64,000 bases of DNA from Parietichytrium sp. I65-24A (GCA_012862575.1 BLSF01000043.1:248001-312000); one strand, 5' to 3'; positions 1 through 9,700 are shown, numbered from the stretch's first letter. Notes: generated by a model from the sequence alone, not told the origin. Numbers and translations: made by a program.

Positions 1-2022
1 GAAAGGTTTGTGTTTATATCCAAAGAACTGGAGGCCGGGAGGAGAACCGTGTGGACGAGAGTGCTGGAGCACATGTCAGAATTGAGCAACTGCCCAGCGT
101 TGCGTTTCCCGTCCATGAGTTTGCACGGCTTTGGAAATCTAATCAAGCTGACGGACATTATTGGTATAGTCGGGCAGGCGTTTGGGGGGGACACCTGTGT
201 TTTGGAGGTGCGCGCTTTTGCACGTGACCTTTGCAAGGCCTATTGCAAAGACTTCCACAAGGAGCACGTGGAGGCGCTCCACAGCTTCTTATCCAGAGAG
301 CACTGGAGTGTCATTCAAGTGCCTTTGAGCACGCTGGGTGGGATGGACGGTCTTGTGCAGCGTGGTGTTAGCAAATTACTCTTTCGCTCGCCTTCCATGG
401 AGGAAGACGACGATGCTGTAACTCGGACGTTCGAGGACGTCAAGTCAAGGCCATCGTCTATGGACACCTTTACTGGGCCCAACAACCCTTTTCTGAGATT
501 GTTCCAGTCAGAAGCGCTCGACCAGGGAACTGAAGAGGGTGCCCAAAATCATAATATCACGAAAGACGTCCCAGACCCGAGCAATGCTGCGGCGGACAAT
601 TCTGCACCACCTGAAGATGACGTGAAACCCGTCCTCACTTCGACTATCGTCAATTGCGTTGCGAAGGATGTTGGTAGCTACCTTGCTCTCATGAAGCGAA
701 TCGCTGTCATTTCGGCTGAGGTTCTCGTCAGGCTGCAGAATCTTGTGAACACGTACATGTACGATATTGCAACCAACTTTGCCCCAACGACGCTCTTGTT
801 TGAGGTTTTTGCTCGGCCTCACTCGCCTTTTGCGGAGCAATTCGCGGACTTGAAGAAGGCGCTTCGAGTTGTTGCAGAAGAAATGGGTGCTGGCTCGTTT
901 CAAGTAAAGATCGTGAAGCCGAGCCCAGCAACACAGCCTCCTGCCAAAGACTTCTCAGCTTCAAGCGCAGCTAGCCGTCTCCTTCGGCGTCAATCCAACG
1001 GGAAGACCACCAAGCCGGCCGGCTCGTCTCAGTCGAGCGCAGGCAACGTTGATGTTCCGACGGTTCGCGTGATTCCGACGGCTATTCCAAAACCTGTTGT
1101 TGAGCTCCTCGGGGCTGAGAAACGAACGTTCGACAAAGGAGGCGTGCTTTGTTTGTACTCGCCGAAGAGGTCTGGTCGTGGAATCGACAACCAAGTATTA
1201 GCGAATCGTATTGTAGCCGCAGAATCAGTTAGCTTTGTATTCAAGCTGATGGAGTCAGCGAAACAGCAAGTCGAGGCATCCCTTCCAGCTGTGGAGCGGG
1301 CACAGGTGTCCAGGAAGGTTTTCGACGAGCTGCGGATTTCGACCGAGCAGTTCAAGGGCTTGCTTCACCGGGCCACCGCCCGGCTGTTACTCGACGTCTT
1401 TTCCCAAGACGCGGTGGGCCCAAACGCCCCTCAGTCCGATGTCACCATGCCGGCCAGCTTTGACGGCGTGCAGATGGGTCCTATTGCGCAAGCCGCGCAC
1501 GGCTCTGTGCAGTGGGAGAAAGTGAAATCGCTAAAGTCCGATGCCAACGCGTACGTTCAAAAGACTCTAGCGTGGCTCCGCAAAATTTGGGCCCACTTGC
1601 AACGAGAGAGCCGAGAAGGGACGGCGTTCCCAATCGCTGCCATTTCCAACGTGTGGCATGCCGTTCTCCACGAATGTATAGATCAAATGTTAGATGGATT
1701 TGCATCGGTCCAAGCGTGCACCACGGAAGGCCGCGCATCCATGTGTGTGGATTTGGCGACACTGTATTCTAGCTTGGCTGAAATTGGCTCGGTGGACGCG
1801 AAAACCGCGGCGAGTAAACAAAGAGTGGACGACTTTATCAAAGCCTTTTACTTTGATGAGGAAAGGAATATCATCGAGTGGATCGGTAAGAACAAAGGCC
1901 GGTACGAGCACTGGCATTTACGTAACCTCGTTCGGTTTGGAATCGGACGCACAAGCAAGGGTGCCTCAGCTACGCCCGCTATTCTCGCTGAGGTCGATAG
2001 AATCTTCTTGTCGGGAAGATAG
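1..2022 (+). CDS. VPS50: Syndetin (VPS50/CCDC132), C-terminal part; 5' end outside the window
   Basis: Syndetin replaces VPS54 in the EARP tethering complex, which returns endocytosed cargo from recycling endosomes. The frame is already open at base 1 (E-R-F precede the first GTG), so the gene starts upstream and about 673 residues are seen. The order of conserved blocks follows human syndetin: an FHKEHVEALHSFLSREHW segment, an NPFLRLF motif after an acidic linker, a helical block starting PVLTSTIVNCV, and the C-terminal domain (DUF2451) with an ESVSFVFKLME block, the EGRASM segment and a closing FIKAFYFDEE...W block. The region around residues 130-210 is low-complexity and poorly conserved, as in other species. 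No intron is needed. Its 3' end converges on SRP72 about 340 bp away. Identity rests on block-by-block resemblance recalled from human syndetin, and I am confident in it. Confidence 0.87.
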   Translation, partial: ERFVFISKELEAGRRTVWTRVLEHMSELSNCPALRFPSMSLHGFGNLIKLTDIIGIVGQAFGGDTCVLEVRAFARDLCKAYCKDFHKEHVEALHSFLSREHWSVIQVPLSTLGGMDGLVQRGVSKLLFRSPSMEEDDDAVTRTFEDVKSRPSSMDTFTGPNNPFLRLFQSEALDQGTEEGAQNHNITKDVPDPSNAAADNSAPPEDDVKPVLTSTIVNCVAKDVGSYLALMKRIAVISAEVLVRLQNLVNTYMYDIATNFAPTTLLFEVFARPHSPFAEQFADLKKALRVVAEEMGAGSFQVKIVKPSPATQPPAKDFSASSAASRLLRRQSNGKTTKPAGSSQSSAGNVDVPTVRVIPTAIPKPVVELLGAEKRTFDKGGVLCLYSPKRSGRGIDNQVLANRIVAAESVSFVFKLMESAKQQVEASLPAVERAQVSRKVFDELRISTEQFKGLLHRATARLLLDVFSQDAVGPNAPQSDVTMPASFDGVQMGPIAQAAHGSVQWEKVKSLKSDANAYVQKTLAWLRKIWAHLQRESREGTAFPIAAISNVWHAVLHECIDQMLDGFASVQACTTEGRASMCVDLATLYSSLAEIGSVDAKTAASKQRVDDFIKAFYFDEERNIIEWIGKNKGRYEHWHLRNLVRFGIGRTSKGASATPAILAEVDRIFLSGR

Positions 2023-2362
2023 AGTTATATGACCCCATCCGGGCAGTCACGGTCTCCCCGACATGTGAAAGGAATGGACGTGTTAAATAAGTTCATTTTC
2101 TTTTTTATTGTTGTTGTTGTTGTTGTTGTTGTTTTCCAAGTACACAAGAGGGGCGGTACATTTTCGGGGATACTTTTTAGGGCAAGTGGTTATACACTTT
2201 AAAAAAGCGGCGGGCGGGATAAGAATAACCAAAGCTGCTTTTTGAAAGAAATAATAAAGCTATAATTTGCATTCTTCGAGTGAGAGCGGCAGATACAGGC
2301 AGGGGTGACATGCGAGAAAGAGCAAGCGAGAGCGAGAGAGAAAGGAAGAGGTAGACTAACAA
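2023..2362. other. Convergent 3' intergenic with (TTG)n microsatellite
   Basis: This is the shared 3' flank of syndetin (+) and SRP72 (-). A clean TTG trinucleotide array lies at about 2107-2134, and an AATAAA-like hexamer at about 2253 could serve the plus-strand gene. No coding signal was seen. Confidence 0.7.
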
Positions 2363-4441
2363 TTAACGACGGCCCTTCTTTTTCTTGTTGTTCGACTTTG
2401 CGGGAGCGCTTGCTGCTGCAGCGGCCTTTGCGGCATCCGAAGCGTGGGTATCGAGCCGAGCAGCATCTTTGGCGGAGACGTTTCCTGCGCCCTGTGCTCC
2501 GGTCAGCTTGATCTTCTTTTTGCGCCCGCGAATGGCTTCTTGGCGCATGCTCTTGGGTATCCATCGCTCTGGATTCGGCTTGTTCTTGGCAGGGTCAAAG
2601 TCGGCGCCCATTTTCTCTTGCAGCGCTGAAAGGTACGCATCGCGTCGCTTGGCGCGTCTTTTGGCAGTTTTCTTCGCCTTGGTCTCTGCCATGCGGGCTT
2701 TCATTGCAACGAGATCAATGCTAGCGCTAGGACCCTCTCTTCCAGTCTGAGCGCCTCTGCTTGAAGCAGCGGAGGTGCTTGTATAGGACTTGTTCGAGCG
2801 CAACTCCTTACCGAGATTCAGCTCTGCGACGTCAATGCTCGCGCGGCCGGGAGGAGGCGGGAGTGAGCTAGCCTTGGACTCTGAGCTGGCCAAGTCGATA
2901 GTTGCGTTGGCGATCACAGAATTTGCCAAGGCCTCCAGGCGCGCTGTACCGTCCAGGGCACCATACTTACCACTCATGATGTCGTCGAAGATGGTAGCGG
3001 CCTCCTGAAACTCGCATTTCTGCAGATAATATTCACCCATGATCAAAACGAGCTGGAGAATGGCTGAGGAGTCGCTGAGCTGTGACTTGGCCGCATCGAC
3101 AGTACTGCGCAAATATTCGCGAGCTTCCTGGGATTTCCCTTCCATCTCATACAGAGTAACAACAGATCTCATCACCTGTGGGCTAAATTTGACGCTTCCC
3201 TTGGCGTTGATAAGCACGTTGACTGACTCGCTGGTTTTGCCGCTGTTGAGCTGGATCTGCGCGAGCGCCAGGGCAAACACGCCGGGATCTTTCACGTTTT
3301 CGTCGTTTTGACAGCGCTCCAAAAGTTCGATGCATTTCGACTCCTTCTTCTCCTTGAGCAGCAGCGAAGCCTCCACAAGCTTGGGGATCTCGCTCTCGGG
3401 GTGCTCCTGCTCCAGCTCCTTGAGCAGCTCCCTACACTCGCGCGATTTCTGCAGCTTGAGCAGGAGCAGGGCCTTGTTAAATTGGATTGCCTTGGAGTAC
3501 GGCGATGGCAAGCGCTCCAGGGCCTCGTCCGTGGCCGAGGTGCGTATGGCCTTGTACGAGTCGAACAGCTCGTGCTCGCCACGCAGCGCGAGCAAGTTGT
3601 TGGCGGCGATGGCGCAGACCGCGACCTCACTCGGGTGCTTTTTCAGAATCTCGCTGTACGTCTCTCGGACCTCGTCGTAGAACTTGTCCGAGAGCGCTGG
3701 GTCGGACTGCAGTGCGAACGCGCGCTGGGCGCGGACAATGGAGAGCTCCGCATCGATCTCCTCGGGAGTCACCAAGTCGTCGCCCTCGAGAAACTCCGCG
3801 CCGAACTCGAGCGCCTTGACCAGCGTGCTGAGCGCGCCCTGTGTGTCGCCCAGTTTGATCATCGCGCACGCCTTGTTGTACAGCAGCTCGTAGTTGGCTT
3901 TCACCTCGAACGCATCTTTGTGCATGTCCAGCGTCTCGATGCAGCTCTCCGGGCTGCCGCACAGCAGCTTGGCCGCGCAGAAGTTTGCCAGCAGCTCGTT
4001 CGACACCGCCTCACCGTCCTCAGCGCCGCGCACAAGCCCCTCATACACAGCCGTGGCCTCGTCGTACCGCCCCGCCTTGAACAATATCTGCGCGCGGACC
4101 TGCCGCACCACGCCACCGTCGTCGCCGCCTTCATCGTCGCCCGCGTCGAGCGCTTCAAGCGCGGCAAGAGCGTCCTCGGTCCTGCGCAGCTTGTACAGCA
4201 GGTACGCGCGCTGCGCGTGGAAGCCGTGCTCTTCCGCGAGCACCAGGGCGGCGTCCAGTCGGCCTTGCAGGAGCAGGCACACGCACTTGGTGCGCAGCAC
4301 GCGGCGCAGCTTGGCCGCCGAATCCTCCGCCTTGAGGATCTTGTCGCACACGATCGCCGCCTTAGAGAACTTGTCCTTCTGCACGTACGTGCGCACGCGG
4401 TCGTAGAAGCTCTGCAGCTGGATCTCCTTCGAGGACGGCAT
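2363..4441 (-). CDS. SRP72: Signal recognition particle subunit SRP72
   Basis: SRP72 dimerises with SRP68 on the S-domain of the 7SL RNA and is needed for targeting ribosomes to the ER. The 692-residue product is a single exon. Residues ~1-540 are helical TPR-type repeats (early AAIVCDKIL and later ASLLLKEKKESKCIELLERC segments). Near residue 620 is the diagnostic SRP72 RNA-binding motif PERWIPKSMR, followed by the basic RGRKKKIK stretch and a GAQGAG segment. The tail is Ala/Lys-rich and ends KKKKGRR, typical of the family. Length matches animal and fungal SRP72 (about 640-670). The start ATG is followed by a good TPR start and is preceded, on the sense strand, by a purine-rich AAAAGAGAG-type stretch within 20 bp. 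GC content is higher in its 5' half than in its 3' half. Confidence 0.95.
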   Translation of the reverse strand: MPSSKEIQLQSFYDRVRTYVQKDKFSKAAIVCDKILKAEDSAAKLRRVLRTKCVCLLLQGRLDAALVLAEEHGFHAQRAYLLYKLRRTEDALAALEALDAGDDEGGDDGGVVRQVRAQILFKAGRYDEATAVYEGLVRGAEDGEAVSNELLANFCAAKLLCGSPESCIETLDMHKDAFEVKANYELLYNKACAMIKLGDTQGALSTLVKALEFGAEFLEGDDLVTPEEIDAELSIVRAQRAFALQSDPALSDKFYDEVRETYSEILKKHPSEVAVCAIAANNLLALRGEHELFDSYKAIRTSATDEALERLPSPYSKAIQFNKALLLLKLQKSRECRELLKELEQEHPESEIPKLVEASLLLKEKKESKCIELLERCQNDENVKDPGVFALALAQIQLNSGKTSESVNVLINAKGSVKFSPQVMRSVVTLYEMEGKSQEAREYLRSTVDAAKSQLSDSSAILQLVLIMGEYYLQKCEFQEAATIFDDIMSGKYGALDGTARLEALANSVIANATIDLASSESKASSLPPPPGRASIDVAELNLGKELRSNKSYTSTSAASSRGAQTGREGPSASIDLVAMKARMAETKAKKTAKRRAKRRDAYLSALQEKMGADFDPAKNKPNPERWIPKSMRQEAIRGRKKKIKLTGAQGAGNVSAKDAARLDTHASDAAKAAAAASAPAKSNNKKKKGRR

Positions 4442-4832
4442 CCTCTCTTTTCTCTCTTTTCTTTTTCCCTCCTTTTCCCGCTGCTTGCCTACGCACTCTT
4501 AAAGTCACACCTAGTCTTGCGCGAGTCGCCTGCGCGGACACTCGAGGGTACGCGCAAGAGGTCACCGCAGTTCTCCCTTACGTTATACTATACTCAATAG
4601 AGATAGAGCAAGAGCAGTAGAGAGGAAGACTCGGGGTACGCGGGGGGGAGGGTTAGGGTTATGAATATAGATGGACTAGGGACTGGAGGCGGGGACACCA
4701 AGGCTGATGAGTAATTCTCCGGAAGAGAGTGAGAGAGAGAAGAGAGAGTGCGCGGGGACCGGGGAACATTCGTATGTTCGCTGGTGATCTGGCAGGAAGA
4801 TGTTTTGCTAACTGTACCGGTAAATGGAACTA
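4442..4832. other. 5' flank of SRP72
   Basis: Upstream region of SRP72. It has polypyrimidine runs directly before the ATG on the plus strand and a GA-rich stretch at 4725-4750. Short open frames here look like chance frames: no domain or codon signal. Confidence 0.5.
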
Positions 4833-5092
4833 GTGCGCCCTCATCATGAACAAGGCGTCTATTGATGGCATCATTAGTTGAAGGAGCCAAAAACGTTGCA
4901 CTTCACAGTAATTGCAAAGGTTCACTGTGCACTGCTCCTCTTGATGGGTGTGAACACGGCTTAGACGTCTTTGCCGGCAAGCTTGCACCTGTCGGCCGCG
5001 CCACTTGTGCTCGTTTTTATATGGGCTCGTCGATCAGTCTCTTCGTAGATAGATTTCCATGAACAAGTGTTCAGAGTATGAGCGGGCTTACC
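4833..5092 (+). repeat. Diverged ~260-bp dispersed direct repeat, copy A
   Basis: This segment aligns colinearly with 6735-6995. Shared blocks, in order, are GAGCCAAAAAC, CTCCTCTTGATGGGT, AGACGTCTTTGCCGGCAA, GTCGGCCGCGCCACTTGT, CTCGTTT and CGGGCTTAC. The flanks on either side do not match, so the boundaries are real to within about 10 bp. The family is unknown. Part of copy B reads as protein on the minus strand, so this may be decayed mobile DNA or a gene relic. Identity has not been computed. Confidence 0.75.
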
Positions 5093-5213
5093 AAGTCGTT
5101 ACGGAAACGTGCTGAAGTACGCTGTGTTACTATAATCAGCTGAGCTCTCCACTGAAGTCCACGAGCAAGAGATTGACAATCACCAACTCACATCTCTACG
5201 AGCGCGAGAGCGA

Positions 5214-5243
5214 AGTCGATGTCGATGTCGATGTCGATGTCGA
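5214..5243 (+). repeat. Hexanucleotide (GTCGAT)n array
   Basis: About four and a half tandem copies of GTCGAT lie between the two dispersed repeat copies. Confidence 0.8.
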
Positions 5244-5589
5244 GGAAACTGGTCAACGAGAAGAGCTTGAGTGAAAATGATCCCGAGTCTTCTGCAAAAG
5301 CAACGGTAAAGAGAACCAGCTCGGACGGCAACAAGTTGAAGCGGCTAAGAGGCAATTCTGAGGCCGGAGTAGGAAGATGTGAAGGAGAGGGAGGGAGGTG
5401 CGGAGAATGAACTTATTCTGTTTGAAAATGAAAAAGTCTGAGTTGAGCAGCAGTGACCTCATCGTTCGCGCCATTGTCAGCATTGAACAATAACAATCTT
5501 TGTCCGATTCTTCGAGAAGAACAACTCTCAGCGCACCATGCATGGTCTTAGGCAAACAATGTGCGTTTCAAAATAAAGCGAATATTCCG

Positions 5590-6110
5590 TCGCTCTAGCT
5601 ATAGCACAATGTTCTTTTCTAAAGCGCGACCGATCGCTGATACTCTCTCAGCGCCAATGACATTGTCAACAAGTCTGTTTCGTTAAAAAGAGACATGAAG
5701 TTGTCAACCACAAAGAACGAGATGTTCTAGTAACGTTTTCACCAAATTGGCGTCGAAGTCACACGCACTTCAAGGTAGTCAGCGCAGTGTTCTTCTCCAA
5801 CGCGCGGCCAATCGCTGGTGCTCCTTCATTGCCAACGCTGTTACGATCAAGACTATTTCATTACAAATTGACATGAAATCATCAGCCACCAAGTCCGAGA
5901 AATCTCAGCAAGGTTCTAAATTGTTCTACCAAACCAGTGTCAAAGTCACACGTACTCCAACGAGGTCAGCGCAGTGTTCTTCTCCAACGCGCGGCCAATC
6001 GTTGATGCTCCTTCAGGGCCAATTCCGTTCCAGCGAAGACTCTTTCATTTCAAAAGTACATGGAAACCGTCAGCCACCCCAAACCGGTCTCAAAGTCACG
6101 CGTACTAGCT
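5590..6110 (+). repeat. Imperfect tandem repeat, ~180-187-bp unit, three copies
   Basis: The block AGCGCAGTGTTCTTCTCC recurs at 5781 and 5968, a 187-bp period. A diverged form, AGCACAATGTTCTTTTCT, sits at 5602, a 179-bp period. Each is followed by an AACGCGCGGCCAATCG-like block, then a CATGAAAT/CATGGAAA block with CAGCCACC, then CAAAGTCACACGTACT. The third unit is shorter (about 150 bp) and a truncated fourth start, CAAAGTCACGCGTACT, is near 6090. This looks like a small satellite or the internal part of an element. It keeps no reading frame through all units. Confidence 0.8.
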
Positions 6111-6734
6111 CAGTTAACCCAGCAACACTCAACACATGCACGACTTACCATAACTGTCGAAGCGCTTTGTTTCCATTGAGCGCCACGACTATCTTGACTG
6201 CTCCACCTTGCCCCGCGAGTCCACGAAAGAACCTGTGCGCGAAAGGAAGGCCACCATTAGACAATTAACTTCGTCGACTTTTTCACTCAGCGGACGCCGC
6301 CACTCACCACAGGGCCACTTCTCGTGCATGTACATGTATGCGCACTCAGTATGCGTCCCTTTCCCAAAGGAGGCTATAAAGTTGGGAGGAATTCTGATGG
6401 GGTAATTGTAGGTATGCCGTGATCATGATGGAGTGAGCATTCGAGCATGGCGCACATGGCGCGCTGATCTGGAGATCTCCGGCTGACACTGTGGCAACTG
6501 TGGCACCAAAAGCCTTGAGCGGTCATTTTGAATTTTGATTGACTTTTCCACCATGATACATGCCACACCATCCAACACCTAGATTCTTCTCAAGCGGCCG
6601 CTGAAAAACGGCCCCGCGACCGTACGTGAGAAAGAGAAAGGTCAACCTACATGAACACGTCTCTGACTTCATCAAAGATGAACCAAAGCATCGTGGTCGT
6701 GTAAGTCCCTTTTTAGAAGAAACAAGCAGTAGCA
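6111..6734. other. Non-coding spacer inside the repeat cluster
   Basis: It lies between the tandem repeat and dispersed copy B. No conserved coding frame, RNA gene or further internal repeat was recognised. Confidence 0.4.
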
Positions 6735-6995
6735 TGCGCCCCCACATCAAGGCGTCGTCTGTCTATTGAAGGCATCGGGAGCCAAAAACAGTTGCACTTA
6801 AACGCAATGGTTCCCTGCGGACAACTCCTCTTGATGGGTATGGCCACGCCATAGACGTCTTTGCCGGCAATTTTGCATATGTCGGCCGCGCCACTTGTAC
6901 TCGTTTGACGAGCTCGTAGATCGGACTCTCTATAGATAAACTTCCAAATTCCAATCAATTTCTCAGAGTGAACGGGCTTACAATCTGTCTGCGAG
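6735..6995 (+). repeat. Diverged ~260-bp dispersed direct repeat, copy B
   Basis: This is the same-orientation partner of 4833-5092, about 1.9 kb downstream. The tandem repeat at 5590-6110 lies between the two copies. On the minus strand this copy reads through the segment GAADICKIAGKDVYGVAIP, and the equivalent part of copy A reads GAADRCKLAGKDV. The similarity may therefore once have been protein-coding. I do not recognise the family. Confidence 0.75.
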
Positions 6996-7169
6996 CGCAA
7001 GTCACACTCCGTTTGCTTTCCTTTAGGGGATGCACAACTTACGTACGTGAGTGAGTGACGTGTACGCGCACCAAGCGGGCAAGGGCAACGAACGGGGCTG
7101 TCCCACAAGCGCCGCGAGCGGTGAATAGTGTAGTGAAGGTTTTGAGAGGTGTCGACCCTGCGCACATAC

Positions 7170-8339
7170 ATGGAGACACGCAAGGCTAAACGAGAGCGCG
7201 AGGCGGACGCGCAGGAAGACGGGGCGGAAGACGGTGCTGAGCGGAAACGGCAAGACGTGAAAGATGCGCAGGTCGTGCGGCACGATGTGTCTAGCCGCAG
7301 GTTCGTTTTGGGAGCCAAGTCTAGCTCGGGAGACGAGTGCTACGTGGAGTACATTCCGCTGGGATGGGCGACGGTTGCGATTGTGGAGACGTTTGTGCCC
7401 CGCGAGCTGCGGAATCGGGGGCTGGCGGAAGTCATGCTGCGCCAAACGTTTGAGCTATTAAGAGAAATGGGTTTGCGAGTGGTGCCGAGATGCTCGTACG
7501 TGAGCGGCAAGTTCCTTGAGAAAAATGGTCACTTTGGGCGACTAGTAGTACCTGGCGCCCCTCTTTTGCAAAACGCCAATCACGCATCGGGAGAAGGATC
7601 CGAGGGTGGCTCCGGGATTGCTGGGGCGCCTATTAACGTGGCCGCTGCAGTAGAGGCTGAAAGCCCTATGGAAGTGCCATGGAATACATCACTGGGTCGG
7701 CCCGTTCTCGGGCGGCCGCACCTAATGCCATTTCTGCTTCCCACGACTTACTGCGACTGTCAAGACCCAGGTGTGATCGATCTAGCAAAAAAAATCATTC
7801 CAAAAGGAAGCACGCTGGTCGAGGCAGCGTCCCGCGTGCGAAATTGGGTTCGGGAACACATCGTTTATGTATTGCTTCCGAAAGATTTGAAGGCGAGCGA
7901 AATCTTGAAACGGCACGAAGGGATGTGTACGAACAAGACGACGCTGCAAGTAGCTCTCTTGCGTGCCGCTGGTGTGCCTGCCGGTTACGTCTTAGTAAAC
8001 ATTCGTCGAGAAGCCTTTTCGTGCGGAGACATGATTGCGGATCTTCTCGACAAGATTTCAGATCCAACCATGCATTGCTTTTGCGCAGTTTATGACGACG
8101 CAAGCAACAAGTTTTTAAATTTTGATGCCACCGAACGTCTGCAACACCCTGACAAGACATTACTTATGAAAGATGACTGGCAGACCGGGGAGACGCGATA
8201 CAAGGACGAATTCCTCGCAGGGCCATTTTCGCCTGTGCAAAGTAGTATTGACCACCTTTTGGCGTGGAGTTTCCCATCGAAACTTGACCCAGACCTCCTT
8301 GAAAAGCAGAATGAGTGTTTTAGGAGATCGCCTTTGTAA
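7170..8339 (+). CDS. GNAT (Acetyltransf_CG/NATD1-like) fused to a transglutaminase-like domain
   Basis: The 389-residue protein has two parts. Residues ~35-125 resemble the small NATD1-type GNAT domain: a VEYIPLGWATVAIVETFVP strand, then RELRNRGLAEVML for the acetyl-CoA loop region and VVPRCSYVSGKFLEKN. Residues ~185-375 resemble the transglutaminase-like core of bacterial and archaeal type. A catalytic Cys253 (HEGMCTNKTTLQVALLRAAG), His302 (TMHCFCAVYDD) and Asp319 (FLNFDAT) are placed as in that family. The linker is Gly/Ala-rich. I start at ATG 7170; the longer frame begins at GTG 7149 with no conserved residues. Acetyl-transfer and thiol chemistry (protease, amidase or cross-linking) are inferred from fold only. 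Substrates are unknown. The SDR gene lies convergent 230 bp downstream. Confidence 0.75.
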   Translation: METRKAKREREADAQEDGAEDGAERKRQDVKDAQVVRHDVSSRRFVLGAKSSSGDECYVEYIPLGWATVAIVETFVPRELRNRGLAEVMLRQTFELLREMGLRVVPRCSYVSGKFLEKNGHFGRLVVPGAPLLQNANHASGEGSEGGSGIAGAPINVAAAVEAESPMEVPWNTSLGRPVLGRPHLMPFLLPTTYCDCQDPGVIDLAKKIIPKGSTLVEAASRVRNWVREHIVYVLLPKDLKASEILKRHEGMCTNKTTLQVALLRAAGVPAGYVLVNIRREAFSCGDMIADLLDKISDPTMHCFCAVYDDASNKFLNFDATERLQHPDKTLLMKDDWQTGETRYKDEFLAGPFSPVQSSIDHLLAWSFPSKLDPDLLEKQNECFRRSPL

Positions 8340-8572
8340 ATTAGACGCGATCTCTTTCGTCAAGCTGATTTTAAGATTCATACAATGCGAGCGTGGGTCG
8401 TGAACCACTTGAGTAGAAGAGGTAAACTACAAGACCGATATTTTCCCCTGATTTGATTGGATCGGATTGGACCCGAAAAATATAAATTAGTATAAATTTC
8501 TACAACTTTATGTTCACTGTTCAGAGATCGTTAGTCTCGAAAAGCGAACACCTATGAGCAGCGCCAGAGAGA

Positions 8573-9700
8573 TCAGAGCTTCGAATTTTTTGGAGCGCGC
8601 TTGATTGCACGGCCGCGAAGAAATGACGAGTCATCCATGGACTCTAAATCCTCCATGGACGGAGGTTCCACGTCGGGGTCACAGCGATAAGGGACAAAGT
8701 CAGTCACACCAACACTCCGAAGAAGGTCTTCGTCGATCCACATCTTTCCAGTACATGTCTTTGGGTCTCGAGTGACGAGAGCCATCACTGAGTCCGAGAG
8801 AACAGAAGCCTTCCGCCAGATAGACCGGTGACCCATCTCAAAGTTCTCAGATGCAAGGCTCTCCACGACAGTTTTGGGCCACAGGGTATTTCCAGCAATG
8901 TTGAAGTTACTCTTCTTCTCTTCCTCCGCCACACCAAGAGCTACAATGGTCATTCCGAACTTTGAGATCGAGTATGCTGTCCTTCCTGCAATTCCTTTAG
9001 TTGTAATTGGGGGGCTCATGTTGATGACGTGACCCCATCCCTTGCCGCCGTCGTTCTTGCGCATGTGAGGAAGGCAAGCCTGTGTCATGAGGAAAGTGCC
9101 CCTAGAATTCACCTCGTTGATGAGATTGTACCTGCTGACCGGCGTGTCACTAATGTACTGCCACCACAGGGCGCTCGCATTGTTGATAAGAATGTCAATG
9201 CGTCCAAAAGTTTTCATCGTCAAGTCGATTGCCGCAGTCACATCGTCCGGATTTCTCACATCCACCCTCACTGGGAGTGCCTCCACCCCAAGTTTGCGCA
9301 CCTCATCTGCCACCGTGTAGATTGTGCCTGGCAACGTGGGTTGCGGTGTGTCTGACTTGGCCGCAATTACCACGTTGCAGCCCTTCTCGGCCAGGGCCAG
9401 CGCACAGGCGCGTCCGATACCTCGCGAGGCCCCCGTGATCACGGCCACTCGCCCTTTCAACGACACTGGACCCAGCATCCTGATATCTCCCTCCTTCTTT
9501 CGCAACGCGTCTTTACCAACTCTAAAAGTTCTTCGATCAAAGTAGACGGCGCCTTCACCTGCTGACTGTGAGTGTATTCGAGGTCTGCCAGCTCGCGGTG
9601 ACTGTTGAATTTTGATTACGAAGGACTCAGTCTCCAAGTCCGTCTTAGTACACTGCTCCAAGACACTTTGTTCAACCGCTTCATTCTCGTTCACTTGCAT
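8573..9700 (-). CDS. HSDL2-like short-chain dehydrogenase with a C-terminal peroxisome signal
   Basis: This is a classical SDR. It has the TGASRGIG cofactor loop (about residues 89-96), an NNAS motif, NMSPP carrying the catalytic Ser position, and YSISK carrying the Tyr-Lys pair. The wording of the C-terminal half (NTLWPKTVVESLA, WRKASVLSDSVMALV, TGKMWIDEDLL) is that of hydroxysteroid dehydrogenase-like 2, without the SCP2 domain of animal HSDL2. The last three residues are SKL, a PTS1 signal, so a peroxisomal role in lipid metabolism is likely. The first ATG gives 375 residues. Homology starts only at an internal Met near residue 75 (ATG at 9478), so the 74-residue leader may be untranslated. 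Two 9-bp duplications (ATTGGAGGA and ATCGAAGTA-like) sit 50-87 bp upstream of the longer start. Confidence 0.88.
   Translation of the reverse strand: MQVNENEAVEQSVLEQCTKTDLETESFVIKIQQSPRAGRPRIHSQSAGEGAVYFDRRTFRVGKDALRKKEGDIRMLGPVSLKGRVAVITGASRGIGRACALALAEKGCNVVIAAKSDTPQPTLPGTIYTVADEVRKLGVEALPVRVDVRNPDDVTAAIDLTMKTFGRIDILINNASALWWQYISDTPVSRYNLINEVNSRGTFLMTQACLPHMRKNDGGKGWGHVINMSPPITTKGIAGRTAYSISKFGMTIVALGVAEEEKKSNFNIAGNTLWPKTVVESLASENFEMGHRSIWRKASVLSDSVMALVTRDPKTCTGKMWIDEDLLRSVGVTDFVPYRCDPDVEPPSMEDLESMDDSSFLRGRAIKRAPKNSKL

Noticed and set aside
3308-4600. 430-codon plus-strand open frame opposite SRP72
   Set aside because: It is the antisense shadow of SRP72. The product is an Arg/Leu/Gln-rich string without any domain, while the minus strand encodes a clear SRP72.
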